DNA from: JAUIAS01 sp030425395
Lineage (GTDB): Bacteria; Pseudomonadota; Alphaproteobacteria; Rhodobacterales; Rhodobacteraceae
Length of the DNA stretch: 64,000 nucleotides
Reading direction: 5' to 3'
Assembly: GCA_043553855.1 (NCBI GenBank)
Contig: CP121336.1
Location: forward strand, 2,046,001-2,110,000
Below, one piece after another: positions 1-8,059 of the stretch. The first letter of the stretch is position 1; the number at the start of each line of letters is the position of its first letter. Under the pieces are notes generated by a model. It made no database searches. It had not been told where the DNA came from and saw only the letters and a program-made list of their open reading frames with translations. The translations under genes were made by a program, and so were the position numbers.

Positions 1-410
1 CGCGTCGGCGCGCCCAACGCAGCGCGCGATCCGTTGAACATGATGCGCCCAAAGTTTTGGGCCTTCATGGCCGGCAGGAATGCTTTCAACAGGGTCAGTG
101 CCGATCCCAGATGCAACTGTGCCAGCCCGGTTATGTCTGACGGGGAGGCGTCTTCGATCAGATTGGGCCAGATCAGGCCGGCGTTATGGATCAGGTGCGT
201 CACATCATGTGATGTCGCAACAAGGCGCGCTGCGGCATCGACGGCTTCGGGATCAAGCAAATCCACCGTGACAGATGACAGGCGCGGATGCTCAAACTCG
301 GGCGCATGGCGGGACAGCGATATAACCGCGTATCCCCGGTCCAGAAGCGCCCGTGCTGTGTCGGCACCGATGCCCTTGTTTCCGCCGGTGATCACTGCGG
401 TATAGGTCAT
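1..410 (-). CDS. SDR-family oxidoreductase, 3' part cut by window edge
   Basis: This is a short-chain dehydrogenase/reductase read leftwards from an ATG at 410, and the window edge removes its C-terminus. About 136 residues are visible. The N-terminal cofactor motif TGGNKGIG lies at residues 8-15, an HNAG motif near residue 75, and the strand with the active-site serine (NGSRAALG) near residue 128. The catalytic YxxxK lies outside the window. Its ATG overlaps the TGA of the cyclase gene upstream (ATGA at 407-410), so it is translationally coupled and is the most distal visible gene of the Rieske/CoA-ligase operon. It probably oxidises or reduces a pathway intermediate; the substrate is unknown. 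Confidence 0.85.
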   Translation of the reverse strand, partial: MTYTAVITGGNKGIGADTARALLDRGYAVISLSRHAPEFEHPRLSSVTVDLLDPEAVDAAARLVATSHDVTHLIHNAGLIWPNLIEDASPSDITGLAQLHLGSALTLLKAFLPAMKAQNFGRIMFNGSRAALGAPT

Positions 411-1183
411 GCGTTCTCCACCAATGCCAACACCCTTAGCGGGCTTCCGGTTCCGTTCTTGATCTTGAGGGGTGCGGCAACCAGAACCGCGCCGGTGGGC
501 GGCAACGCGTCCAACCCTGACAGGCATTGCAATCCATATTTTCCGGCCCCGTGCAAATAGTAATGCGCCGGATAGGGCGGGGTATAGTGGCTGCCCTGCC
601 CGGCATCGGTTCCAACGGTTTCAACGCCAAATCCCCGAATATTGCGTTGATCAATCAGAAACCGGATCGCCTCTGGCGTGGGTCCCGGAGAATGGGGGCC
701 GTCGTCTTTCATGTTGAGATAGGGCGCGCCGGTTCGTTTCGACCAATCTGTGCGCATCAGGACCCAGGATCCCGCAGGGATCTTGCCATGGGCTTTCTCC
801 CATTCTTCGATCACCGGGACGGTCAGTTCAAAGTCTTCATTCTGCGCGGCTCCGTCCGAACAATCGATAACGCAAGCCGGACCTATGAAATCGGCAACGT
901 CGATTTCGTCCACCGCTCCGCGCGGCACGTCGCGTCCGGAAATCCAGTGCGATGGCGCATCGAAATGGGTGCCTGTATGCTCTGACATTGAAATGTTGTG
1001 CCACTTCCACGCCGGGCCGCGATGGTCATAAGCGCTGATTTCCTCCATTCGAAACCGGGCACACTGGCCGAACTCGGGCGGCAGGATAATCACAGGGAAA
1101 TCGGGGTCGAGCGTGTGCGTCAAGTCCACGACCCGGATCGTTCCGGATGCGATGCGAGCGGCAAAGTCGGCAAGGGTGCTCAT
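407..1183 (-). CDS. Cyclase-family hydrolase, isatin-hydrolase-like
   Basis: A 258-residue member of the cyclase/kynurenine-formamidase family (PF04199). The metal-binding motif HTGTHFDAPSH is complete at residues 69-79 (His69, His73, Asp75, His79). The late segments GVETVGTDAG and HYYLHGAGKYGLQC resemble, from memory, isatin hydrolases of marine Rhodobacterales. That family opens cyclic amides such as isatin or N-formylkynurenine in the cytoplasm with a divalent metal. It overlaps the genes on both sides by four bases (ATGA), so it belongs to the Rieske dioxygenase/CoA-ligase operon. An isatin-type substrate would fit an indole-acetate pathway. The family is certain; the substrate is inferred. 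Confidence 0.85.
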   Translation of the reverse strand: MSTLADFAARIASGTIRVVDLTHTLDPDFPVIILPPEFGQCARFRMEEISAYDHRGPAWKWHNISMSEHTGTHFDAPSHWISGRDVPRGAVDEIDVADFIGPACVIDCSDGAAQNEDFELTVPVIEEWEKAHGKIPAGSWVLMRTDWSKRTGAPYLNMKDDGPHSPGPTPEAIRFLIDQRNIRGFGVETVGTDAGQGSHYTPPYPAHYYLHGAGKYGLQCLSGLDALPPTGAVLVAAPLKIKNGTGSPLRVLALVENA

Positions 1184-2436
1184 GCGCCTTCTCCTCCCAT
1201 CGTCATTTCGCGTTCCAGAACCTTTGGGTCACGGCGGAACCTGTCGCGCAGGTCCATTGCGATATCACCACACCAGACATCCTCAAGCCCGCGTTGCAGG
1301 CCGTTCACCACTGCGCGCGCAAGTGCGGATGAGGTAACGCGTGGCGGTGGCAGGGGCTGATACCATGAATCATCTTCTGTCGGGCCGAAAAAGACGTTCA
1401 TCACCCTCAGGCCTGAGGAGCGGAATTCGGCGCGCAGCGACTGGGTCAGCGAATAGGCACCTGCCTGACTGGCGGAAAATGATCCGAACGGTTGCGCGTT
1501 GCACAGCGCCCCGGCGCTGAGCAGGTTGACCCATGCGATCGCAGAATTGACGCCATCGGCGGTGCGCGCCGCCATGCCTGGGCCAAAGGCCTGTGCCAGA
1601 CGCATGAGCCCAAGATAATTTACCTCAAGTTCGTCGCGGGCAAAGCCGGTATCGCCGCGATCCAGAACGCCGCCGGGGCGTAGGAATTGAGCGGTATTTA
1701 TCAGTATATCGGTCTTGCCGCCGATTTCTCCCGCCAGTTTTTGCACCGAGATCGTATCGGTCACGTCCATGGGAAGGATTTCGACACCTTCGGCCTCAAG
1801 CGCGGCCCGCTGCGGGTAAGGCCGCCAACCTTCCGGTTCGCCCGCAAAAATCATCGCCGCACCCGCTTGACGCAGTGCACGGGTCAGGGCCAACGCATGT
1901 GGTGACCGGGCATCGGTGATCAGGACACGGCGGTGCTTCGGATCGGCTGAGAGGGCGCGCATAAGCGGGTCGTCTTCCATGTTCGGGGTGTCTTGTGCGG
2001 GCAGGGCGATCAGAACCCCCTGTCCGGAATGGTCCAGCCGCGCCTGAATGCGGACGCGGGCATGGCGTGGCACGTCACCGTGGAGATGCGCCAGAACTGT
2101 TGGTCCCGCGTCCAGCTGAACCGTACCGGATCGCCACGGCATGCGTTCGCGAAAATAGAGCCGGGGCGAGGCGTGGACCGTTGTTTCGGCGAGAACTGTG
2201 CCGCCTTCGGGCATGTCTTCCCAAGGTAGGTCGGTTGACAGGCACGCGCCGCAGGCATCGCGGGGAGGGTATTGAACCACACCGCATTCTCCGCAGCGTT
2301 GCAGGGAAAATCTCCCCTCGGCGGCGGCGGCTGTCAGGTGCATCGCAGCGCGCGATCTGACTTCGGGCGGGCGCGTCGGTGACTGGCTGCGCACCTGCGG
2401 GTTCTTCTTGGGGGGAGGCGCGATCGGTTGGGTCAT
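1180..2436 (-). CDS. DUF35 (zinc ribbon/OB-fold) fused to a degenerate SDR domain
   Basis: A 418-residue two-domain protein. The ATG at 2436 is chosen because it overlaps the thiolase TGA as ATGA; an upstream in-frame ATG at 2475 lies inside the thiolase gene. Residues 48-65 hold a zinc ribbon of two CxxC pairs (Cys48, 51, 62, 65), followed by an OB-fold, together a DUF35 unit. From about residue 165 there is an SDR-like domain, but the glycine motif reads TDARSPHA, NNAG reads NTAQ, and the catalytic Tyr-x3-Lys is Phe320-SAS-Gln324. The SDR half is therefore probably not a normal dehydrogenase. DUF35 proteins commonly partner thiolase-like enzymes, and the gene upstream is one. Confidence 0.85.
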   Translation of the reverse strand: MTQPIAPPPKKNPQVRSQSPTRPPEVRSRAAMHLTAAAAEGRFSLQRCGECGVVQYPPRDACGACLSTDLPWEDMPEGGTVLAETTVHASPRLYFRERMPWRSGTVQLDAGPTVLAHLHGDVPRHARVRIQARLDHSGQGVLIALPAQDTPNMEDDPLMRALSADPKHRRVLITDARSPHALALTRALRQAGAAMIFAGEPEGWRPYPQRAALEAEGVEILPMDVTDTISVQKLAGEIGGKTDILINTAQFLRPGGVLDRGDTGFARDELEVNYLGLMRLAQAFGPGMAARTADGVNSAIAWVNLLSAGALCNAQPFGSFSASQAGAYSLTQSLRAEFRSSGLRVMNVFFGPTEDDSWYQPLPPPRVTSSALARAVVNGLQRGLEDVWCGDIAMDLRDRFRRDPKVLEREMTMGGEGA

Positions 2437-3608
2437 GCCAGTGCCCCTGTGCTCAGAACAGCGGCGCTTGAACACAAGCCACGATCAAAATTTATCATGC
2501 CGAACCCCGACACCAACGCAGTGCGCGCGTCTCTCACCTGGGTTTCTCCTGCCTGCCCTGTGACTTGGCGAATTGCTTCAACCATACCGATGAACCCACC
2601 TGCTGCCCCGGCCTGTCCCGCTGATAGCTGTCCGCCCGAGGTATTGTGTGGAAAATCACCGGCGATGGTCAAATCTCTGGCGCGCAGAAATGCCGCCCCC
2701 TCTCCCTTGGCGCAAAACCCGAGGTCTTCGATTTGCATCACCGAAATGACCGGGTAATCGTCATAAGTCTGAACAAGGTCCATGTCGCCCGGCCCCAATC
2801 CTGCCTGTTCCCAAAGCACATCCACATCCATGGTCCAGCCTCCGCGCAACTGGATGGGATCGGTGGCATGGGCATTGTGCCGTTCTATTGCAGCAGACAG
2901 GCGCGCATAAGGCAGGTTGCGGGCGCGCGCCGCATCCTCGGACATGACCAGAAACGCCTCGGCCCCCGCGCAGGGCATCACGCAATCAAACAATGCAATC
3001 GGCTCAGCGATTGGCCGCGCGGCAAGATATTGTTCCATGCTCAGAGGTTTTTTCATTACTGCGTTGGGATTTCTCAGCGCGTTTTCCCTTTGGGCCACGC
3101 AAATATGGCCAAAGTCCGCGCGGGTTGCCCCGTAGTCGGTCATGTAACGGTCGGTAAGCAGGGCAAAGCTCGCGTTTGGTCCTCCGTAGCCATAAGGATA
3201 GCTGGCATCCATGGCAAAGCGCGAAAAGCTCGACAGCAGTTGCCGGAAGCTGTCGATGTGGTTCGTGTCCCCCGCGACGCAGGCGATGATATCCGCGTCT
3301 CCGGCCTGTATTGCGCGCGCCGCGCGCCGCAGCGCGACCCCGGCGGAGGCCCCACCCATCGGGATGTGATCCAGCCAGCGCGGACACAGACCAAGGTGCT
3401 GGGTCAAACCGACCGCCGTGTCGGGAAACAGAGTAAAGGATGACACGGAAAACCCATCCAGATCAGCCGGTCCTATTCCCGCCGCCCGCAACGACCCGCG
3501 CAGCGCGGTCGCGATCCAGTGATGCGCCGTGTCGATGGAATACCGTTGATAGTTGGTGGAAAACGGTGCCACCAACGCCACCCCGTCGTAGGATGCCGGA
3601 CGCCCCAT
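2433..3608 (-). CDS. Thiolase-like protein lacking the usual catalytic residues
   Basis: A 391-residue protein of the thiolase superfamily (SCP2-like branch). The start at 3608 overlaps the ligase stop (TGATG); an in-frame ATG at 3788 would lie deep inside the ligase. At the position of the acyl-accepting cysteine it reads GGASAG (Ala87), and the usual C-terminal GHP motif reads GQAGAAGG (Gln332). Claisen thiolysis by the classical mechanism is therefore unlikely. Thiolase-fold retro-aldolases that pair with DUF35 proteins (Ltp2/ChsH2 type) also depart from the classical active site, and the next gene carries a DUF35 domain. A CoA-ester retro-aldol or retro-Claisen cleavage complex is the likely role. 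Confidence 0.85.
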   Translation of the reverse strand: MGRPASYDGVALVAPFSTNYQRYSIDTAHHWIATALRGSLRAAGIGPADLDGFSVSSFTLFPDTAVGLTQHLGLCPRWLDHIPMGGASAGVALRRAARAIQAGDADIIACVAGDTNHIDSFRQLLSSFSRFAMDASYPYGYGGPNASFALLTDRYMTDYGATRADFGHICVAQRENALRNPNAVMKKPLSMEQYLAARPIAEPIALFDCVMPCAGAEAFLVMSEDAARARNLPYARLSAAIERHNAHATDPIQLRGGWTMDVDVLWEQAGLGPGDMDLVQTYDDYPVISVMQIEDLGFCAKGEGAAFLRARDLTIAGDFPHNTSGGQLSAGQAGAAGGFIGMVEAIRQVTGQAGETQVRDARTALVSGFGMINFDRGLCSSAAVLSTGALA

Positions 3609-5233
3609 CAGGCCACCAACCGTTTCTTGAGATGGATCAGCACCGTCGTCTCGGGATCGTTTAGCAGCCGGATCGCCATATCCTTGAGAGCCTTTCGCTG
3701 AATTTTCTGGGTCGGGGTCAGAGGCAGACCGTCGATGAAGGCGATGTATCCGGGAACCTTGTAATAGGCCATTTGCTCCAGTGCCCACTCCACAATTGCG
3801 GTGGCCAATTCCGGGGACGGATCATCCGCCTTTATGCAGGCAAAAACCTCGTCTCCACGTAGTGGATCGGGCACCGCCGCGACACCGGCAGCCTGTATGG
3901 CTGGATGGCGCATCAAAACGCTTTCAACCTCAACTGCGGCGATGTTTTCGCCGGATCGGCGGATCACGTTTTTCTTGCGATCCACAAAATAGAATCTTCC
4001 CGACGCGTCCCGACGCACAATGTCGCCGGTGTGAAACCAGCCGCCTTCCCATGCTTCGGCCGTGGCGGCGTCGTTCTTGTAATAGCGCGAAAAGAAGCCA
4101 TAGCGCGGATCGTGGCCTGCATTGCGCACCAGCAATTCTCCGGGTTGGTCTGGCGCAGCGTCCTGCCCATCCTCGGACACGACCCGCGCCTGCACCCACG
4201 CGTCAGCACGACCGAGACAGGATTGTCCGATCAGCCGGTCTGAGGTGTGCGCGGCAATCACGGCACCCGCGCCGGTCTCGGTCATGGCCCATGCCTCAAT
4301 CAGCGGAAGGCCAAAGCGCGTCTCAAACCGTTCTTGCAGCTTTGGGTCGACGCCCGCGCCAAAGCCGAACCGGGCCGAATGCGCCCGGTCCTGTGGCCCT
4401 TCGGGCAGCGACATAAGAATCGACGGCATCACCCCCAGATAGTGCAGGCAGGTTGCCCGTGCCGCTCTGACATCTGACCACCAACTTTTGGGATGGAAGC
4501 GATCAAGTGCGATCAGACACCCGCCGACGCTGACCATGGCCATAAAAGAATAGGCCATCGCGTTCATGTGAAAGATGGGCAAAGGGGTGATCATCCGCTC
4601 ACCGTCCTTTGTCAGGCTGGCGATGCCGCCCAAGTTGGCATACCACCGCCCCGCCAATAGGAAATATGCGTTCGGCAGAACACAGCCTTTGGGATTGCCC
4701 GTCGTTCCGGATGTATAAAGCACGGCGGCCTCCCGTGCTTCGCCAGTGCGATCCTCTGCCACGACGGCGGTGTCGCGTGGGGCCGGTGGGGGATCGGTGG
4801 CCCCAATCACCGCAACGGCGACGTCCGCCGTTTTAGCCGCCGCGCGCAGGTCCTGATGCCTTGCGGGCAGGGCGATGATCAAAGCGGGTTCGGCATGGCC
4901 GATGAGATACTCCAGTTCGGCTGCTCGGAGATCGGGGTTCACGGGCACGATGGATGCCCCGATGCAGTTCAGGGCCGCAAAAATTTCAAAAAAGACGGGC
5001 CGGTTCTCCATCAGCACTGCAACGCGCATGCCTGCTCGGTATCCCGCAGCCCTCAGAGCCTCCGCTCGCGCTTCCGCTCGGGCAAGAAACTCGCCATAGC
5101 TGACAGAACCGGGATCAATCCCATAGGCAGATGCGGTACTGGGTAACACGTCCAGAATGGGGCGATCCGGCCAGTGTTGGGCGGCGTGCGCTATGGCCTC
5201 ATGAACGGTGACCGGGAAAGAAGTTCCGGTCAT
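3608..5233 (-). CDS. AMP-forming acyl/aryl-CoA ligase
   Basis: A 541-residue adenylate-forming enzyme that would activate a carboxylic acid to its CoA thioester via an acyl-adenylate. The P-loop-like motif YTSGTTGNPKG is near residues 173-183, the TETG motif (AWAMTETGAG) near 315, the hinge region GWFHTGDIV near 400, and FVDRKKNVIRRSGENI near 418-433. The C-terminal catalytic lysine is in TPTQKIQRK near residue 510. The gene overlaps the dioxygenase beta gene by four bases (ATGA at 5230-5233). Context suggests the acid is a product or substrate of the Rieske oxygenase. CaiC-like ligases are the alternative label. Confidence 0.93.
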   Translation of the reverse strand: MTGTSFPVTVHEAIAHAAQHWPDRPILDVLPSTASAYGIDPGSVSYGEFLARAEARAEALRAAGYRAGMRVAVLMENRPVFFEIFAALNCIGASIVPVNPDLRAAELEYLIGHAEPALIIALPARHQDLRAAAKTADVAVAVIGATDPPPAPRDTAVVAEDRTGEAREAAVLYTSGTTGNPKGCVLPNAYFLLAGRWYANLGGIASLTKDGERMITPLPIFHMNAMAYSFMAMVSVGGCLIALDRFHPKSWWSDVRAARATCLHYLGVMPSILMSLPEGPQDRAHSARFGFGAGVDPKLQERFETRFGLPLIEAWAMTETGAGAVIAAHTSDRLIGQSCLGRADAWVQARVVSEDGQDAAPDQPGELLVRNAGHDPRYGFFSRYYKNDAATAEAWEGGWFHTGDIVRRDASGRFYFVDRKKNVIRRSGENIAAVEVESVLMRHPAIQAAGVAAVPDPLRGDEVFACIKADDPSPELATAIVEWALEQMAYYKVPGYIAFIDGLPLTPTQKIQRKALKDMAIRLLNDPETTVLIHLKKRLVA

Positions 5234-5727
5234 GGCAAAAGCTGGATGTTGCCGAAGGCTGCATCACAATTGAGAAGCTCGACCTTTTTGCCCGCGATAC
5301 GCAGCCCGTTGTCAGAGGTCGACAAATCATGCGTGACGGTCAACGCCAACAACTGTTGTTCATCCAGCCGGGTTTCCACGTAGTGCATCTGGGTAACGGT
5401 CTGGAATGTGCCGGTCTCTGGGTCGAACACATCCACAAACGGCCGCTGCAGAACGTGGTGACAGCGCGACTTTGGCTTTTGCGAGAATGTTCGTTCCCCA
5501 TTCAACCGTTCAACGCGCAGACGCAGCATGAAATTGTCTTCGTACAGCAGTGAGGTCGCGCCGACAGGGTCATCCTGTTTGTAATCAAGCGGCATCCAAT
5601 AGATGGCATCGGGCAGCCATAACTCGAGCCAATCGCTGAACCGACCTTCGTCGAGCATGCGCGCTTCGTTATAGACAAAGTCGATCACGTCGTCGCGGGT
5701 GATCCTTCCGCTTGCCTGCCCGGTCAT
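5230..5727 (-). CDS. Rieske aromatic ring-hydroxylating dioxygenase, beta subunit
   Basis: A 165-residue small subunit of the SnoaL-like (NTF2-fold) ring-hydroxylase beta family. It shows the typical opening VIDFVYNEARMLDEGRFSDW and the YWMPLDY segment. Beta subunits are mainly structural in an alpha3beta3 oxygenase. The ATG at 5727 is chosen because it overlaps the alpha-subunit TGA as ATGA; an in-frame ATG at 5781 lies within the alpha gene. It pairs with the alpha subunit directly upstream and the reductase beyond it. The family assignment is firm and the substrate is unknown. Confidence 0.93.
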   Translation of the reverse strand: MTGQASGRITRDDVIDFVYNEARMLDEGRFSDWLELWLPDAIYWMPLDYKQDDPVGATSLLYEDNFMLRLRVERLNGERTFSQKPKSRCHHVLQRPFVDVFDPETGTFQTVTQMHYVETRLDEQQLLALTVTHDLSTSDNGLRIAGKKVELLNCDAAFGNIQLLP

Positions 5728-7049
5728 TGGGCGGCGACGCTTGTGGCGTCCCCCATCGTTGCCGTCATGAATTTTGCCCAAGCATTGAATTGGTTGCGCA
5801 TCTGCCGTTCGGTCGTGCCATTTTCGACGGCCTCGGCTTCAAAATCCTCGGGGCCGGTATAAAGCCTCCTGACATCCACCCATTCCATGCCTTCGGCATG
5901 CAGTCCCTCTTGCGCACGTTCATACATCTCAAGATCGTCGTGTCCGACGATGGACGTTGGGGCATTGATCATCCGGTTATACATCGCCGACATCTCGGTC
6001 AGTTGACGCGGCGCACCGACCGGGTGGTAAACATAGCTTTCGACCAGTGTCCGGTTGGCCGCCAGCGGGATGAAATTACGCAGTTGCGCCAGCGGTGCCT
6101 TGACCATGATATTCGGAAAATAGACCGTGTTGTGTCTGTTTTCGTCAAGGATTGCCTTGGCCCTGTCTTCGCCATACGCATCTCTAAGCGCGTCGAAATA
6201 TCCGGGGATCGCGTCATAGTTCGAGTGGATCGACATATTGACGCCCGTGTGTCCGTGGCCATTGGGCCATGTGCGGATGCCCATGTCCTCAAAAAATTCA
6301 TAAGGCGACATGAAGGGGGCAATGATCTGCATCGCCGCTGGACGGGGCTGGGGTTCGCCCATCTCCTTGAAAATGCGCACGGCTGTTCCCGCACTGCTTT
6401 CGTGGGCGACCATCGGGTGACAGGTGTCGGTCTGGTTTTCCACCAGCATCTTCCAGTTGCATTGATGCATATAGCGAAGCGGCGGACCTGACACCTCAAG
6501 CCGCCCCTCTGGTGCGCGCTCGACCATATTGTCCAGCGATGACAGGCTGTCTCCAAAAAAGCTGTCAAAGTCGATGCCGTCCTCTGCGAGCCGGGCAAAG
6601 ACGAACCCGCGATGGTTATGAACTGCGCCGACGGCTTTCATGCCCTTGCCGTTGGGACTGTCTGAAAGGCCGGTGTTTTCGTAGCCTTTCTTCAGAGGGA
6701 TAGCGAGAAGGCAGCCATCCGTCTTGAAGCTCCATGCATGATAGGGACAGCGAAAGAACTTGCCGGTGTTGCCCTGCCGGTCAATTGCGATCTTGGTGCC
6801 CTTGTGTGGGCAACGATTGTAAAGGACGTGAATGTTTCCGTCGCTGTGGCGCACCATGATGACGGGCTGATCGCCGATTTGGGTGGTGATGTAATCGCCC
6901 TTGTTAGGCGTTTGGCTGTCATGGCCAACAAAAACCCAAGTGTTTGAAAACAGGTGCCGCATCTCTAGCCGGTAGATATCCTGACTGATATAGACATCGC
7001 GATGTACGCGCTCGGGTTCAATCAGGGCGTTGATCTCTGCCGCATTCAT
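5724..7049 (-). CDS. Rieske aromatic ring-hydroxylating dioxygenase, alpha subunit
   Basis: A 441-residue catalytic subunit. The [2Fe-2S] Rieske ligands are Cys80-x-His82 and Cys101-x2-His104. The mononuclear iron site follows the D-x2-H-x4-H pattern (Asp208, His211, His216), with the preceding NQTD segment expected for the electron path between protomers. The C-terminal helix with GHDDLEMYERAQ holds the likely third carboxylate ligand. It would hydroxylate an aromatic or indolic ring with O2 and electrons from the reductase encoded just upstream. The Variovorax indole-acetate dioxygenase and benzoate-type enzymes are both possible relatives; the sequence alone does not decide. Confidence 0.93.
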   Translation of the reverse strand: MNAAEINALIEPERVHRDVYISQDIYRLEMRHLFSNTWVFVGHDSQTPNKGDYITTQIGDQPVIMVRHSDGNIHVLYNRCPHKGTKIAIDRQGNTGKFFRCPYHAWSFKTDGCLLAIPLKKGYENTGLSDSPNGKGMKAVGAVHNHRGFVFARLAEDGIDFDSFFGDSLSSLDNMVERAPEGRLEVSGPPLRYMHQCNWKMLVENQTDTCHPMVAHESSAGTAVRIFKEMGEPQPRPAAMQIIAPFMSPYEFFEDMGIRTWPNGHGHTGVNMSIHSNYDAIPGYFDALRDAYGEDRAKAILDENRHNTVYFPNIMVKAPLAQLRNFIPLAANRTLVESYVYHPVGAPRQLTEMSAMYNRMINAPTSIVGHDDLEMYERAQEGLHAEGMEWVDVRRLYTGPEDFEAEAVENGTTERQMRNQFNAWAKFMTATMGDATSVAAQ

Positions 7050-7061
7050 GGGGGTCCCCTT

Positions 7062-7994
7062 TCAGAGGTCCAGCACAAGACGGTCAGAGGCCGCCCGGCT
7101 GACACAGATTTGCATGACAGTGCCGCTGTCGCGTTCGGTTTGACTCAGGACAACGTCGCGGTGATCCGGCGTGCCCGATATGACGGCTGTCTGACAGATG
7201 CCGCAATCGCCCCGCGCGCAATCATAAAGCGGGTCCAGCCCGGCGGCCTCCAGCGCTTCGATAATGGTCTGGTCGGCGGCGACAGGGATGATCTGGCCGG
7301 TTGATGCCACTTCGATCTCAAAGCCGCGGTCACCACTTTCTGCTTTGCCTGTTGAGAACAGTTCGACATGAATATCCCCGGCTGCGATCCCCGCATTTTC
7401 GGCGGCGTCGCGGGCGGCGTCGATCATGCCTTTGGGGCCGCATATGTAAACCGCATGATTGGTCAACCCGCCCATCAACGCGGGCAGGTTCAGCGTTTTG
7501 GCATCGTCGAAATGGGGGGTAAATCTATCTCCGAACGTTGTGCGCAGTGGATCGAGGTAGGCCATCACATCCGCGCTGCGTCCGGCATAGTGGAACACAA
7601 ATTCCCGGCCTTGAGCTGTCATCTGGGTCGCCATCGAGATCAACGGGGTTATCCCGATGCCCCCTGCGACCAGAGCAACGGGCTTGGTGCCGTCAATCAG
7701 TTCAAAATCATTCTTGGGCGCGGTTGCCGAAATCGCGGCTCCTTGATCAAGGCTGTGCATGTGCCGACTGCCACCATCGCCATTCTCTTCTTGTTGAACG
7801 GCGATGCGATAGCTGTTTCCCGAGTCCTGAGGCCAATCGACAAGAGAATAGCTGCGCGCCCCTGCTGGGGTCATGACGTCGATGTGCGCACCAGGCGAAT
7901 AAGACGGCAGCGGTTCGCCGTCCCCGGAAACCAGCAAGAATTCCGAAATCCGCTTGGTCACCACCGTTTTCTGCGCAATGGTCAAGTCGAGCAT
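7062..7994 (-). CDS. Phthalate-dioxygenase-reductase-type flavoprotein with C-terminal [2Fe-2S] ferredoxin
   Basis: A 310-residue reductase that passes electrons from NAD(P)H via flavin to the Rieske oxygenase. An N-terminal flavin-binding barrel contains RSYSLVDWP. The nucleotide-binding domain starts at VALVAGGIGITPL. A C-terminal plant-type ferredoxin has Cys259, Cys264, Cys267 and Cys297 (C-x4-C-x2-C-x29-C). This domain order is that of PDR/VanB reductases. It is the first gene of the minus-strand operon, so the operator in the 7995-8059 gap should control all genes down to the left edge. The gap to the alpha-subunit gene is 12 bases. Confidence 0.93.
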   Translation of the reverse strand: MLDLTIAQKTVVTKRISEFLLVSGDGEPLPSYSPGAHIDVMTPAGARSYSLVDWPQDSGNSYRIAVQQEENGDGGSRHMHSLDQGAAISATAPKNDFELIDGTKPVALVAGGIGITPLISMATQMTAQGREFVFHYAGRSADVMAYLDPLRTTFGDRFTPHFDDAKTLNLPALMGGLTNHAVYICGPKGMIDAARDAAENAGIAAGDIHVELFSTGKAESGDRGFEIEVASTGQIIPVAADQTIIEALEAAGLDPLYDCARGDCGICQTAVISGTPDHRDVVLSQTERDSGTVMQICVSRAASDRLVLDL

Positions 7995-8015
7995 TGAAAC
8001 GCCTCCCGTCCCAAA

Positions 8016-8031
8016 ATATGAAAAATCATAT
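8016..8031. promoter_or_regulatory. Perfect inverted repeat between catabolic operon and marR
   Basis: ATATGA-N4-TCATAT is a perfect six-base inverted repeat in the 65-base gap between the divergent reductase and MarR genes. The site lies 22 bases upstream of the reductase start and 29 upstream of the MarR start, where a MarR dimer could block both promoters. A related segment (TCATATAA followed by TTGA) recurs at 8533-8545 ahead of the TRAP operon. Its use as an operator is inferred. Confidence 0.55.
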
Positions 8032-8059
8032 AAATCGAGTCAAGAAAAATAAGTGACCC

